Assembly: GCA_020025735.1 (NCBI GenBank) | Contig: JAHHRP010000030.1 | Span: forward strand, 1 to 15,866 | Reading direction: 5' to 3' | DNA from: Evtepia sp. | GTDB lineage: Bacteria > Bacillota > Clostridia > Oscillospirales > Oscillospiraceae | DNA: 15,866 bases | Shown: in pieces, positions 1 to 6,597 of the stretch | Layout: each line of letters begins with the position of its first letter | How positions within the stretch are numbered: position 1 is the first letter of the stretch | Notes under the pieces: model-generated | What the model was told of the DNA's origin: nothing | The model's database searches: none | What the model saw: only the letters and a program-made list of their open reading frames with translations | Position numbers and translations under genes: made by a program

Positions 1-56
1 ATCTCTAAATCTGTACCTCCGCATTTAGGGCATCTTACATTTTTTTGATTTTCCAA
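1..56 (-). CDS. N-terminal fragment of a zinc-ribbon protein (runs off the left edge)
   Basis: Only the first 18 codons are inside the window. Reading minus from a TTG at 56-54 gives a start followed by ENQKNVRCPKCGGTDLE. The CPKCGG element is one half of a zinc-ribbon metal site of the CxxC type; the second CxxC would lie beyond the edge. The TTG is chosen because an in-frame TAG sits three codons upstream, an AGGA lies 9 bases before the TTG, and an excellent sigma-A promoter stands just upstream at 101-129. Function cannot be named from 18 residues; many small clostridial regulators or membrane proteins begin with such a ribbon. The DNA here is AT-richer than the flagellar operon to the right. 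I am confident that a gene starts here, less so of the exact start codon. Confidence 0.6.
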   Translation of the reverse strand, partial: MENQKNVRCPKCGGTDLE

Positions 57-100
57 TTTTCTCTATCCTATTCTCCAAAATTAATTTTATTTTCACGCTG

Positions 101-129
101 ATTATACGCTTTTCTCACTATGATGTCAA
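101..129 (-). promoter_or_regulatory. Sigma-A promoter for the left-edge zinc-ribbon gene
   Basis: On the minus strand TTGACA (129-124) and TATAAT (106-101) are both exact consensus hexamers separated by exactly 17 bases. Transcription would start near 94, giving a leader of about 38 bases before the TTG at 56. Confidence 0.85.
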
Positions 130-188
130 CATCTATGCGGCCCGTTGTCCTGTTTTACTTGTACTGTAGATACTCCCTAAAATCAGAC

Positions 189-218
189 CCCCACACAGTG
201 GGGTAACTTTGCCACCCC
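189..218. other. Overlapping GC-rich hairpins in the intergenic region, function unknown
   Basis: CCCCAC (189-194) pairs with GTGGGG (198-203) around a 3-base loop. The same GGGG can instead pair with CCCC at 215-218 (GGGGT 200-204 with ACCCC 214-218), so the two hairpins exclude each other. No clear T-run follows on either strand, so this is not a standard terminator. Apart from this and the promoter at 101-129, I see nothing assignable between 57 and 261. Confidence 0.35.
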
Positions 219-261
219 TCCAAGGAGTAAAATCTCCGCAGGGTGAAAGCGGCAAAGGTTG

Positions 262-303
262 CCGAAAACAAAGAAAGACACGCTTGTCAGCGTGTCTTTC
301 TTT
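262..303 (-). terminator. Rho-independent terminator of the tRNA-Gly gene
   Basis: A perfect 14-bp inverted repeat (270-283 with 290-303, 6-base loop) directly follows the tRNA 3' end on the minus strand. It is followed on that strand by a T-rich stretch (TTTCTTTGTTTTC). The hairpin begins at the base next to the encoded CCA. Confidence 0.8.
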
Positions 304-377
304 TGGAGCAGGTAAAGGGAGTCGAACCCTCCTATCAAGCTTGGGAAGCTTGCGTTCTACCGATGAACTATACCTGC
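304..377 (-). tRNA. tRNA-Gly, anticodon CCC
   Basis: A full cloverleaf reads on the minus strand. The 7-bp acceptor stem is GCAGGTA with TACCTGC. The D-arm is GTTC/GAAC with a GG-containing loop. The anticodon stem CAAGC/GCTTG encloses the loop TTCCCAA, giving anticodon CCC, which reads GGG glycine. The variable loop has 4 bases, and the T-arm is GAGGG/CCCTT with loop TTCGACT. The discriminator is T and the CCA tail is encoded at 306-304. Length is 74 bases. It has its own promoter and terminator, so it is transcribed as a single gene. Confidence 0.95.
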
Positions 378-392
378 GTTAGAGTTTTATTT

Positions 393-421
393 AGTATAGC
401 ACAGGGAACAAAAAAAGGCAA
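393..421 (-). promoter_or_regulatory. Promoter of the tRNA-Gly gene
   Basis: On the minus strand TTGCCT (421-416), a 17-base spacer, then TATACT (398-393) preceded by TGC (extended -10). The predicted start near 386 leaves a leader of about 9 bases before the mature tRNA 5' end at 377. Confidence 0.8.
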
Positions 422-511
422 GGGGAAAATTCCGTCCTTCCCCCAAGAAAATTCCTTTGACCAAATACGCTGCCAGGAACCCCTGACCTTGAGATGCAAT
501 AGAATAGGATA

Positions 512-567
512 CCAGGCACCGGAAAATATCACCCACGGTTGCCTGGCCCTGGGCGGCTTGCCCGCCC
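512..567. other. Two consecutive hairpins upstream of the Cys-rich gene
   Basis: CCAGGCA (512-518) pairs with TGCCTGG (540-546), extended inside by CCG/CGG with one bulged T. Immediately after, GGGCGG (551-556) pairs with CCGCCC (562-567). The second is followed by TGTTTGTG on the plus strand, too weak a T-run to call a terminator. They lie upstream of the putative promoter at 576-603, so they are probably not part of the leader if that promoter is real. The rest of 422-575 shows nothing I can assign. Confidence 0.35.
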
Positions 568-575
568 TGTTTGTG

Positions 576-603
576 ACGAAAGGACGGGAGCCGGCATAGA
601 ATG
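576..603 (+). promoter_or_regulatory. Possible sigma-K/sigma-E-like (mother-cell sporulation) promoter
   Basis: CATAGAATG at 595-603 resembles the sigma-K -10 (CATAnnnTA) and sigma-E -10 (CATACAAT). GACG at 575-578 supplies the AC of a sigma-K -35 with a 16-base spacer. No sigma-A promoter is evident upstream of this gene. Short degenerate motifs like these arise by chance, so this is only a suggestion, made more attractive by the cysteine-rich product. Confidence 0.25.
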
Positions 604-648
604 AGGCGGCAAGCGTGCCAACCTGATGAAGTCAGAGGAGGTAATACC

Positions 649-1554
649 ATGAATGAACGGGTTGTACCCGGCCCCGTGCAGGACAACTGCGGAATCCGGG
701 AAGCCGTGTGTATCCATACCAAAAAGATTTATGACAGCTGCCGAGATAAAGACTGTATTGAGGACCTGCGCGTGTATCCTACCCGCGCCTCCCAGGCAGT
801 CATCGACCGGGCGCTGAGTGTGCGGGGAGGCCGAGCAGAGTTGCTGCAGGCTTACATTGATGTAGAGCCAGCCAGCTATAACCGTGGGTTCTTCAGTGTG
901 GATATCCGCTATTACTACCGCATCACTGCGGAAGCCTTTGTTGGCGGCTCTCGGCCGGCAGAGATCAGTGGTCTGGCAGTCTTTGACAAGCGAGTGCTGC
1001 TCTTTGGCAGCGAGGGGAACGCTAAAATTTTCAGTTCCCGTCAGCGTCCTGAAGAGAGCGACTGCCCGTGTATGGGTCGTACCAATCTCCCCGAAGCCGT
1101 TGTGGAATCAGTAGACCCTATCGTTCTAAATCTGAAACTTTTGGACCCTTGTGACCCCATTTGTCCTCCCCCCTGCAATCCCTGTAATCCCTGCAATCCT
1201 TGTCCGCCACCGCCCTGTGGGTGCTGTGCAGAGAACGAACTGACTGAAATTCCTCCCTGCATTAGTGCCTGTTTCGACTGTGAACTGGCCTTTGATGGAG
1301 GCTGCCGCCGACTGTATGTAACCCTGGGGCAGTTCTCTATGGTCCGTCTGGAGCGGGACTCTCAGCTGCTCATCCCCATGTACGACTACTGTATGCCTAC
1401 TCGGGAGTGTGCTGGTGGAGATGAGGATGGTGACGAAGATCCCTGCGAGATCTTCCGCCAGATTCGTTTCCCTGTGGGAGAGTTTTTCCCTCCCAGCAAT
1501 TTGCCAGGCATGGAGGAGGAAGAAACCTCTCCTGGCCCGAACTGCTGCCACTGA
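649..1554 (+). CDS. Cysteine-rich protein with Cys-Asn-Pro repeats, possible spore-surface or sporulation protein
   Basis: 301 residues from the ATG at 649, chosen because AGAGGAGGT ends 6 bases before it; an upstream in-frame ATG at 601 has no such site. There is no signal peptide or membrane segment. Residues 1-150 form a folded-looking, beta-rich region with CIHTKKIYDSC near residue 21. Residues 168-193 are a low-complexity Cys/Pro/Asn segment with tandem CNP units encoded by three 9-base repeats at 1174-1200. The remainder has more Cys and an acidic stretch (GGDEDGDEDP), ending in CCH. I count 24 Cys in 301 residues. Cys-rich proteins of this style are common in spore coats and exosporia, which together with the putative promoter at 576-603 motivates the guess. 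I do not recognise a named family, and a metal-binding or other structural protein is equally possible. It is a single-gene unit with its own terminator. Confidence 0.8.
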   Translation: MNERVVPGPVQDNCGIREAVCIHTKKIYDSCRDKDCIEDLRVYPTRASQAVIDRALSVRGGRAELLQAYIDVEPASYNRGFFSVDIRYYYRITAEAFVGGSRPAEISGLAVFDKRVLLFGSEGNAKIFSSRQRPEESDCPCMGRTNLPEAVVESVDPIVLNLKLLDPCDPICPPPCNPCNPCNPCPPPPCGCCAENELTEIPPCISACFDCELAFDGGCRRLYVTLGQFSMVRLERDSQLLIPMYDYCMPTRECAGGDEDGDEDPCEIFRQIRFPVGEFFPPSNLPGMEEEETSPGPNCCH

Positions 1555-1583
1555 ACTGACGGCTATCGCTCAGCACACACCTT

Positions 1584-1618
1584 ACCGCCTCTCCCAAGCT
1601 GGGGGAGGCGGTTTTTTT
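1584..1618 (+). terminator. Rho-independent terminator of the Cys-rich gene
   Basis: ACCGCCTCTCCC pairs with GGGGGAGGCGGT around a short loop and runs straight into seven T residues (1612-1618). It lies 30 bases after the TGA at 1552-1554. Confidence 0.9.
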
Positions 1619-1625
1619 GTCTGCA

Positions 1626-1668
1626 CAAAAACACCCCGGTCGGCAGGGGAGGCCCTGTCACCGGGGTG
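1626..1668 (-). terminator. Rho-independent terminator of the flagellar/chemotaxis operon
   Basis: On the minus strand CACCCCGGT (1668-1660) pairs with ACCGGGGTG (1640-1632), with a nested CAGGG/CCCTG stem inside, followed by a T-run (1631-1626). It begins 30 bases past the TAA of the last operon gene at 1698. It faces the plus-strand terminator, so the two transcription units converge here. Confidence 0.9.
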
Positions 1669-1697
1669 CCGTATTTTATTGGTGCCTCATGGCTTGT

Positions 1698-3008
1698 TTA
1701 TGACTGGGCTTCCTCTTGCACCGTCTCATTAGAAGGAGAAGGGCTCTCCTCCCGTTTACCAGGCTCCATGATCTCCTGCCAGGTCTGATCGACCTCTTCC
1801 ATGCAGTTAAAATAAATACTGGTGAGCAGATTCGTAGGGACATCCAGCTCTTCTGCCAGCACATCAATCTTACCCCAGTCAGCCCGCTCGTAGCTAATGG
1901 TCAGCTGATACAGCAAACCGCAGCGACCAGTCTGATGAACTAGGGCCTCATATACCTGCTTAACCATGGGAATCTGAGAGAGAATCTCCTCTAAGGGAGC
2001 ATCAATCAGGTAGTTGAGAGTAGAAAACATCCCCATAAGATAGGCATCCTGCTTAGAAATCGGTATGTCTTTGGCATAGTTCATCAGTTTATGGCAGAAT
2101 GTTGCCCGCATAAAGGAGAGTTTCAAAAACTCCTCTGCGCCCTCTTCCATCTGATTTTCAGCATTGCTGGCACTGAGCAGGTAGACCCACTGCCTCAGCT
2201 CTGACAAACCCATGGCCATAATGGCTTGCCGAATGCTGGTTACCTTCATGTGGGGCGCAAAATAGCAGGAGTTGGCCATCTTCAGCAAACCATAGGTCAG
2301 AGTAGCATCTACGGAGATGATCTGTTCAATCTCATCAATATCTGCATCATCTTGGGTCACAGCAACCATTAGGCGGAAGAAATTGCTCTGGAGGTAACCA
2401 CTATTGTGGGTTTTGATGGTCAATTTTTCTGCCATGTAGGTTCCTTCCATTGCATCAACATCCAGCTTCACCGCTAAGCTGTATAGCTTTTCGTCATCAA
2501 TTCCGATTGCTACACACTGCTTATCCATACTGTGGGCGATCGCAATGACGTTCTTGAGTGCATTTTCATTCAGGGTATGGAAGTTCAGCTTGATATAATC
2601 AATGTTATCCAAAACCGCAAGATAACGCGGGGCAAATTGAAAGTCATTGACGGCAATCTTATATCCTTCTTTGGCATACTGCTGGATAAAGTGCATCGCC
2701 AAAGGATGGATGAGCACACTGTCATCAATCTGAATCACAAGATCGGACTTATCAAAGAGTTTCGGTGTCTTTTTCATCAGCAGTGTGATGGTAAAAGTCA
2801 TAAAGTTCAGCGACCCCCGCAACACCTTATCCGTGTTCATGGTCAGGAAGTTATAAATGGTGTCAGCCGCAGCAAAGTCATTGGTATCAGCCTGGTTCTT
2901 TTCCCCTTGGCTGAATGCCTGATTTTCTCCATGGTACAGGATCTCATAGCCAACGATCTTGTTTTCCTTGTCCTTGATCGGTTGGCGCACAATGTACTTA
3001 TTGCTCAT
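1698..3008 (-). CDS. Degenerate EAL plus HDOD domain signalling protein (YuxH-like)
   Basis: 436 residues from the ATG at 3008; GGAGAAGGA stands 8 bases upstream. The start overlaps the end of cheV by 11 bases. Residues 5-200 follow the EAL phosphodiesterase fold: RQPI at 8-11, YEILY (EAL position E22), N68 and K140 are kept. However, the usual acidic metal and catalytic residues are changed: NDFQ (121-124) in place of DDFG, QIDDS for the E-x-T-E region, GIDD for the A-E-G-V-E region, and E188 where Gln is usual. c-di-GMP hydrolysis is therefore unlikely. From about residue 207 comes an HDOD domain (FFRLMVAV, DATLTYGLLKMANS, RQAIMAMGL), an HD-fold without the HD catalytic pair. Position as the last gene behind cheV suggests a role in controlling motility, perhaps by protein binding; that is inference. 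Confidence 0.85.
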   Translation of the reverse strand: MSNKYIVRQPIKDKENKIVGYEILYHGENQAFSQGEKNQADTNDFAAADTIYNFLTMNTDKVLRGSLNFMTFTITLLMKKTPKLFDKSDLVIQIDDSVLIHPLAMHFIQQYAKEGYKIAVNDFQFAPRYLAVLDNIDYIKLNFHTLNENALKNVIAIAHSMDKQCVAIGIDDEKLYSLAVKLDVDAMEGTYMAEKLTIKTHNSGYLQSNFFRLMVAVTQDDADIDEIEQIISVDATLTYGLLKMANSCYFAPHMKVTSIRQAIMAMGLSELRQWVYLLSASNAENQMEEGAEEFLKLSFMRATFCHKLMNYAKDIPISKQDAYLMGMFSTLNYLIDAPLEEILSQIPMVKQVYEALVHQTGRCGLLYQLTISYERADWGKIDVLAEELDVPTNLLTSIYFNCMEEVDQTWQEIMEPGKREESPSPSNETVQEEAQS

Positions 3009-3966
3009 AGCGATATTCCTTCTCCTCTTCCTCTGCCCGCTTTTCCAGCAAGCGGTCGATGACATCTACCAAATGGCCAATTTCAGGCTTACTCAGCTGT
3101 TCATCAGCCCCTACTTCCTTACCTTTGACCCACATTTCCCGCGAAATAAGTGAGGAGAAGATCACTACGGGGATCCTCTGTAAGTCCTTATCGGTCTTAA
3201 CCAGTTTCGTCAGACGATGGCCATCCATCTGCGGCATCTCCAGATCAGTGATAATCAGCGAAACCTGCTCATCCACTACGCCATTCTGGTTGACTTCCTG
3301 CAAAGTATCCCACAGTTCTTGACCATTGGAGAAGGATCGGATGTTATCGTAACCTGCGGTAGTCAACGACTCCTCAATAATCTTACTGAGCAAGACAGAA
3401 TCTTCCGCAATCCAAATGGGGAGACTGCACTCGCGACGGTTCCGCATCTTCTTCACTTCATCCATCTGAATCGTGGTCTGTGGAGAAATGTCGGCAGCAA
3501 TTTTTTCAAAATCCAGAATAGTAATCAGGTCTTCCCCGTACTGGGCAATCCCAGTAGCCACGCCTTCTTTCCCCCCGGAAATGGTTTTATCCGGCTTCTG
3601 GATGTCACGCCAAGACATCCGTACAATGCCTTCCACACTGTGGACCCGAAATGCAATGTACATTTTGTTGAAGTTTGTAACAATAAACAGATCTTTCTCC
3701 TGTTTTTCAAAGTCTCTGTTCATCAGATAGCGGGGCAAATCCACCACGGTGATCACCGTGTCCCGAGGCTTGAAGATCCCTTCCACAGACGGATGCGCGT
3801 GAGGTACCGGTCGTACTGGTGCCGACACCATAACTTCTCGCACCTTGGCCACGTTAATCCCATATAGGTTCCCGTCTATCGTAAACTCCATAATCTCGAT
3901 TTCATTCGTCCCGGTCTCCAAAAGAATCCCATTTTTGTTCTTCTCCATTGTGCCGTACGCCCCCAT
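2998..3966 (-). CDS. cheV: CheV, chemotaxis coupling protein with response-regulator domain
   Basis: Residues about 12-165 are a CheW-like domain (TGTNEIEIMEF, GINVAKVREVM, RDTVITVVDL, ITILDFEKI), which bridges chemoreceptors and CheA. Residues about 182-310 are a receiver domain with the acidic pair E188-D189, phospho-acceptor D241 in ITDLEMPQMDG, S271 and K293 in SKPE, so it should be phosphorylated by CheA. In Bacillus, CheV assists adaptation. The start is uncertain: the ATG at 3966 is the first after an in-frame TGA but has AAAGGA only 1 base away. The in-frame ATG at 3948 (MEKNKNG) has GGGGG 11 bases upstream and would give 316 residues. It lies 26 bases after cheD and overlaps the next gene, so it is co-transcribed. 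cheA and cheW are not in this window. Confidence 0.93.
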   Translation of the reverse strand: MGAYGTMEKNKNGILLETGTNEIEIMEFTIDGNLYGINVAKVREVMVSAPVRPVPHAHPSVEGIFKPRDTVITVVDLPRYLMNRDFEKQEKDLFIVTNFNKMYIAFRVHSVEGIVRMSWRDIQKPDKTISGGKEGVATGIAQYGEDLITILDFEKIAADISPQTTIQMDEVKKMRNRRECSLPIWIAEDSVLLSKIIEESLTTAGYDNIRSFSNGQELWDTLQEVNQNGVVDEQVSLIITDLEMPQMDGHRLTKLVKTDKDLQRIPVVIFSSLISREMWVKGKEVGADEQLSKPEIGHLVDVIDRLLEKRAEEEEKEYRYEQ

Positions 3967-3992
3967 TTCCTTTCATTCAGATGTTCCGTCTC

Positions 3993-4475
3993 TCAGAAAA
4001 TCAGTTCCGCTCTTCCATGGCTGCGAACACACCCGTCTCCAGTTCCTGCATCAAACAGGAGCGTTCTCGCCTGGCCGCCACCTACATCCTCTCGTAGCAG
4101 CCGAATCGACTCCTGTTGCAAGACACGCCGAACACTTTCGATGTTCCGCTGGCCGATATTTCCCAAGCTGCCGCCGCCCTGAATTTCAAACATTTTAGCA
4201 CCGCCAGCAATCTTGGCTACGATCCGCCGCCGAGACGCTCCTTTTTGTTCCATCTGCCGGATGGTTTCTCGGATCCCTGTATCTGCATACTTTAAGGGTG
4301 ACTTACGCCCCGTCTCCAAGTTCAGGGGCAAAAGGATATGAAGCAGTGCTGCCAGCTTAATGGCCGGGTCATACAGGCAGATGCCAATGCAAGATCCCAA
4401 GGCATAGGTCACCAACATGCCCTCTCTTTGGGCTATCTTCATATCCGCAATTCCAACGACATATTTCTTAACCAT
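3993..4475 (-). CDS. cheD: CheD, chemoreceptor glutamine deamidase
   Basis: 160 residues from the ATG at 4475, which overlaps the end of cheC by 8 bases; the longer upstream frame is rejected because it runs inside cheC and lacks homology. CheD deamidates glutamines of methyl-accepting chemotaxis proteins and binds CheC. The catalytic Cys is visible in ALGSC (C29), with T23 and H46 (in ALLHILLP) completing the expected triad. Conserved KIAGGAKMF and IGQRNIESV follow. Length is normal for the family. Overlap with cheC implies translational coupling, matching the known physical CheC-CheD partnership. Confidence 0.95.
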   Translation of the reverse strand: MVKKYVVGIADMKIAQREGMLVTYALGSCIGICLYDPAIKLAALLHILLPLNLETGRKSPLKYADTGIRETIRQMEQKGASRRRIVAKIAGGAKMFEIQGGGSLGNIGQRNIESVRRVLQQESIRLLREDVGGGQARTLLFDAGTGDGCVRSHGRAELIF

Positions 4476-5088
4476 CCGCAACCCCCAGCTTACGCAACAG
4501 GTAGTCCAGGGATCGCATATCGGGTGACAGCAGCAGTCGGCAAGGAACTCGCTGCTCGCCGCAAATAAAATCTGTACCAATGGTCAGAATATAGTCTGAC
4601 TGACCACCGTACTCTGCCATGGGGACTGCAAGAATTGCCCCCTGCATATCAACAGCGAAAGCCGGTACTGTTGTCTTAATGGTAATCCCTGCCAGATTGG
4701 AGATCGCATTGATGAAGGTTGAAATGATAATGTTGCCCACTTCCACCAATGCAGAGATTTCCAGTTCCGAGAGGTGCTCATAGTCTGACACTTCCTGCAT
4801 AGACATACTCCGCAGGATCAGGTTCAAGAAAGACAACTGCTGGACAGAGAGCATAATGCCATTGACCTCGCCGCTCAGCCGTACCAGCACTCCTGCGGTG
4901 ATGTTTTCCGGGCCACCGATCCAATCAATGGCCTGATTATACCCCATAATCTGCACATCGGGCAGGGTAATCTGGACCTGATGATTCAAAATTCCCGACA
5001 GCGCTGTGGCAGCATTGCCGGTGCCAATGCTGCCGATTTCTCGGATGGTATCCAGCTCCAGAAGATTCAGCTCATTAAAATTTTTCAT
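4468..5088 (-). CDS. cheC: CheC, CheY-P phosphatase
   Basis: 206 residues; ATG at 5088 with GAGG 11 bases upstream. CheC removes phosphate from CheY-P and is stimulated by CheD. The family carries two pseudo-symmetric sites of form D/S-x3-E-x2-N-x22-P. Site 2 is intact (S112, E116, N119, P142 in SALVEVGN). Site 1 has D13, E17 and P43, but the Asn is replaced by Ser (S20 in REIGSIGTGN, codon AGC). That substitution should weaken or abolish site 1, leaving activity on site 2. The gene is 19 bases downstream of the flgG-like gene and overlaps cheD. Confidence 0.93.
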   Translation of the reverse strand: MKNFNELNLLELDTIREIGSIGTGNAATALSGILNHQVQITLPDVQIMGYNQAIDWIGGPENITAGVLVRLSGEVNGIMLSVQQLSFLNLILRSMSMQEVSDYEHLSELEISALVEVGNIIISTFINAISNLAGITIKTTVPAFAVDMQGAILAVPMAEYGGQSDYILTIGTDFICGEQRVPCRLLLSPDMRSLDYLLRKLGVADG

Positions 5089-5107
5089 TTATTCTATTGC
5101 CTCACTG

Positions 5108-5833
5108 TCAGTTTCTCAGGTTATTTACTGTCGTCTCGATCTCGTCAGAAGTCTGCACCATCTTCAAAGCATAGCTGTAAGATCTCTGGGCCTCAATGAC
5201 CTTGGATATCTCCGTTGCCAAGTCCGCGTTAGAGCCCTCTAAAAAGCCCTGCACTACCTTGGCATCTCCAATCCAAACTTCCGCGCTTTTCCCTTCGGCC
5301 GTAAATCTCCCGCCTCCAGCGTGACGCAGACCATCCTGATAAACAAAGACAAAGGTCCCTACCGGCTGTCGGGCTTCTGGATCTGTAACCACAATTGGAT
5401 ACCCCTGGGTGTCCAACACCTGACGTCCCTCCCCATCGGAAAGATAGAAAACCTCTTGGAGGGTTCCGTTCTCGTCAGGTTCCTGATACATCGACAGGGA
5501 AAAGGACCCGTCCCGTGTGTAGGTTATCTCTCCCGTCTCTGGTTCATAGAGTGCAAAGAACCCCTCCCCTTGGATGGCGTAATCCTGGGCCCGTCCCGTA
5601 TCCATCATAATCCCATTAGAGAAATCAGTGGTAGTCCCAGAGAGTTTCGCGCCGGTCCCCCGTGGGACATCGTCCTCTGTGCCTCGGATCATACCATACA
5701 TTAAGGTCTGAAATGCAGGTTTTTCCACCTTGTAGCCATAGGTATTCACGTTTGCGATATTATTCCCTTGGACATTCAGTCGTAACATCTGCTCACGCGC
5801 CCCTACGGCTGCGGTATAAAATGATTGATTCAT
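5108..5833 (-). CDS. flgG: Flagellar basal-body rod protein, FlgG-like
   Basis: 241 residues; ATG at 5833 with a strong GGGAGGAGG 5 bases upstream, 14 bases after the preceding gene. The N-terminus has the rod/hook signature (LRLNVQGNNIANVNTYGYK, residues about 18-36), forming the coiled helix of axial proteins. The middle has DFSNGIM, TGRAQDYAIQGEGFFAL and YTRDGSFSL. The C-terminal helix contains SNADLATEISKVIEAQRSY, the conserved end of the FlgG/FlgF/FlgE group. Such proteins are exported by the FliPQR-FlhAB gate and build the distal rod. FlgG versus FlgF (FlhP versus FlhO in Bacillus naming) cannot be settled by eye; TGRAQDYAIQGEGFF and the N-terminus favour FlgG. It is slightly short of the usual 260 residues. 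Confidence 0.85.
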   Translation of the reverse strand: MNQSFYTAAVGAREQMLRLNVQGNNIANVNTYGYKVEKPAFQTLMYGMIRGTEDDVPRGTGAKLSGTTTDFSNGIMMDTGRAQDYAIQGEGFFALYEPETGEITYTRDGSFSLSMYQEPDENGTLQEVFYLSDGEGRQVLDTQGYPIVVTDPEARQPVGTFVFVYQDGLRHAGGGRFTAEGKSAEVWIGDAKVVQGFLEGSNADLATEISKVIEAQRSYSYALKMVQTSDEIETTVNNLRN

Positions 5834-5847
5834 CTGCTCCTCCTCCC

Positions 5848-6597
5848 TCAGACGCTGCCAACATCTGTGGCGATCTTATTCAGCAGACCATCATAGATCT
5901 TCAGCACTTGGGCTGCACTCTGAAACGCCCGCTGACTGGACATCATCGTGGTCATCTCACCCACCAAATCCACATTGGCTCGTTCCAATGCCTTCCAGCG
6001 CAGGCTGGCCTCAGCAGGCTGCGCTCCCTGCCCGTTGTATAAACCACTGGGATCAATCGTCAACTGGTTATTGTCGGCAAAGGCGAACAGGCCAATCTGA
6101 CCAATGGCCACATTTCCATCTTTAAGATAAAAATTGCCCGAAGTATCTGCCCGAATCTGATCTGTGGGCAGTTGAATCGGCTGGTTATTTGGCCCTAACA
6201 CCCGGCCCTGGCCAGGTAGACACAGGTAGCCTTCCTGATCCAGTGCAAAGCCGCCGTTGCGGGTGTAGCGAATGCCTCCTGGGGTCTGAATGGCAAAGAA
6301 GCCATCTCCCTCAATGGCAAAATCAAAGCTCATTCCCGTCTCCTCCACAGCGCCTTGGAGATAGTCCACATACAGTTGGCTGGGTGCCAAGATATAGGTT
6401 TCAGAGCCAATTACTTGGGCGCCACTCTTATCTTTGTTGCCAATGCGGCTGATGAGAACTTCCTCAAAGGTGGTGTCTGTATAGGTCTCACCTTTATAGC
6501 CAGGTGTGGCTATGTTGGTCATGTTATTGGCTACCACATCCAGCCGCCTGCTTTGGGAAAGCATGCCCGACGTCAGATTGTAAAATCCTTTCACCAT
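5848..6597 (-). CDS. flgF: Flagellar basal-body rod protein, FlgF/FlgG family
   Basis: 249 residues from the ATG at 6597 (MVKGFYNLTSGML); AAAGGA gives AGGA 9 bases upstream. The earlier in-frame ATG at 6606 has that site directly abutting it and is less likely. Signature DVVANNMTNIATPGYK lies at about residues 20-35; FDFAIEGDGFFAI and YTRNGGFALDQEGYL follow; the C-terminus has LERANVDLVGEMTTMMSSQRA. It is a rod or proximal hook subunit exported by the flagellar type III system. The tandem arrangement with the next gene recalls flhO-flhP of Bacillus. The first 74 bases overlap the 3' end of the sigma-factor gene in another frame, which is unusual. FlgF versus FlgG naming is tentative. Confidence 0.87.
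   Translation of the reverse strand: MVKGFYNLTSGMLSQSRRLDVVANNMTNIATPGYKGETYTDTTFEEVLISRIGNKDKSGAQVIGSETYILAPSQLYVDYLQGAVEETGMSFDFAIEGDGFFAIQTPGGIRYTRNGGFALDQEGYLCLPGQGRVLGPNNQPIQLPTDQIRADTSGNFYLKDGNVAIGQIGLFAFADNNQLTIDPSGLYNGQGAQPAEASLRWKALERANVDLVGEMTTMMSSQRAFQSAAQVLKIYDGLLNKIATDVGSV

Noticed and set aside
189..203. Terminator on the minus strand at the CCCCAC/GTGGGG hairpin
   Set aside because: The stem is good but no T-run follows, and no gene ends just upstream.
601..648. N-terminal extension of the Cys-rich protein from the ATG at 601
   Set aside because: A strong AGAGGAGGT lies inside it, placed correctly for the ATG at 649, and the ATG at 601 overlaps the putative -10.
2532..3062. 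Plus-strand open frame of 176 codons opposite the EAL-HDOD gene
   Set aside because: Antisense to a gene with clear domain matches; no independent support.
3217..3867. Plus-strand open frame of 216 codons opposite cheV
   Set aside because: Lies entirely antisense to a well-supported cheV, with no domain or ribosome site.
4476..4580. Longer CheD start within cheC
   Set aside because: The extra residues are Cys-rich out-of-frame cheC sequence; MVKKYVVGIADM at 4475 matches the normal CheD start.
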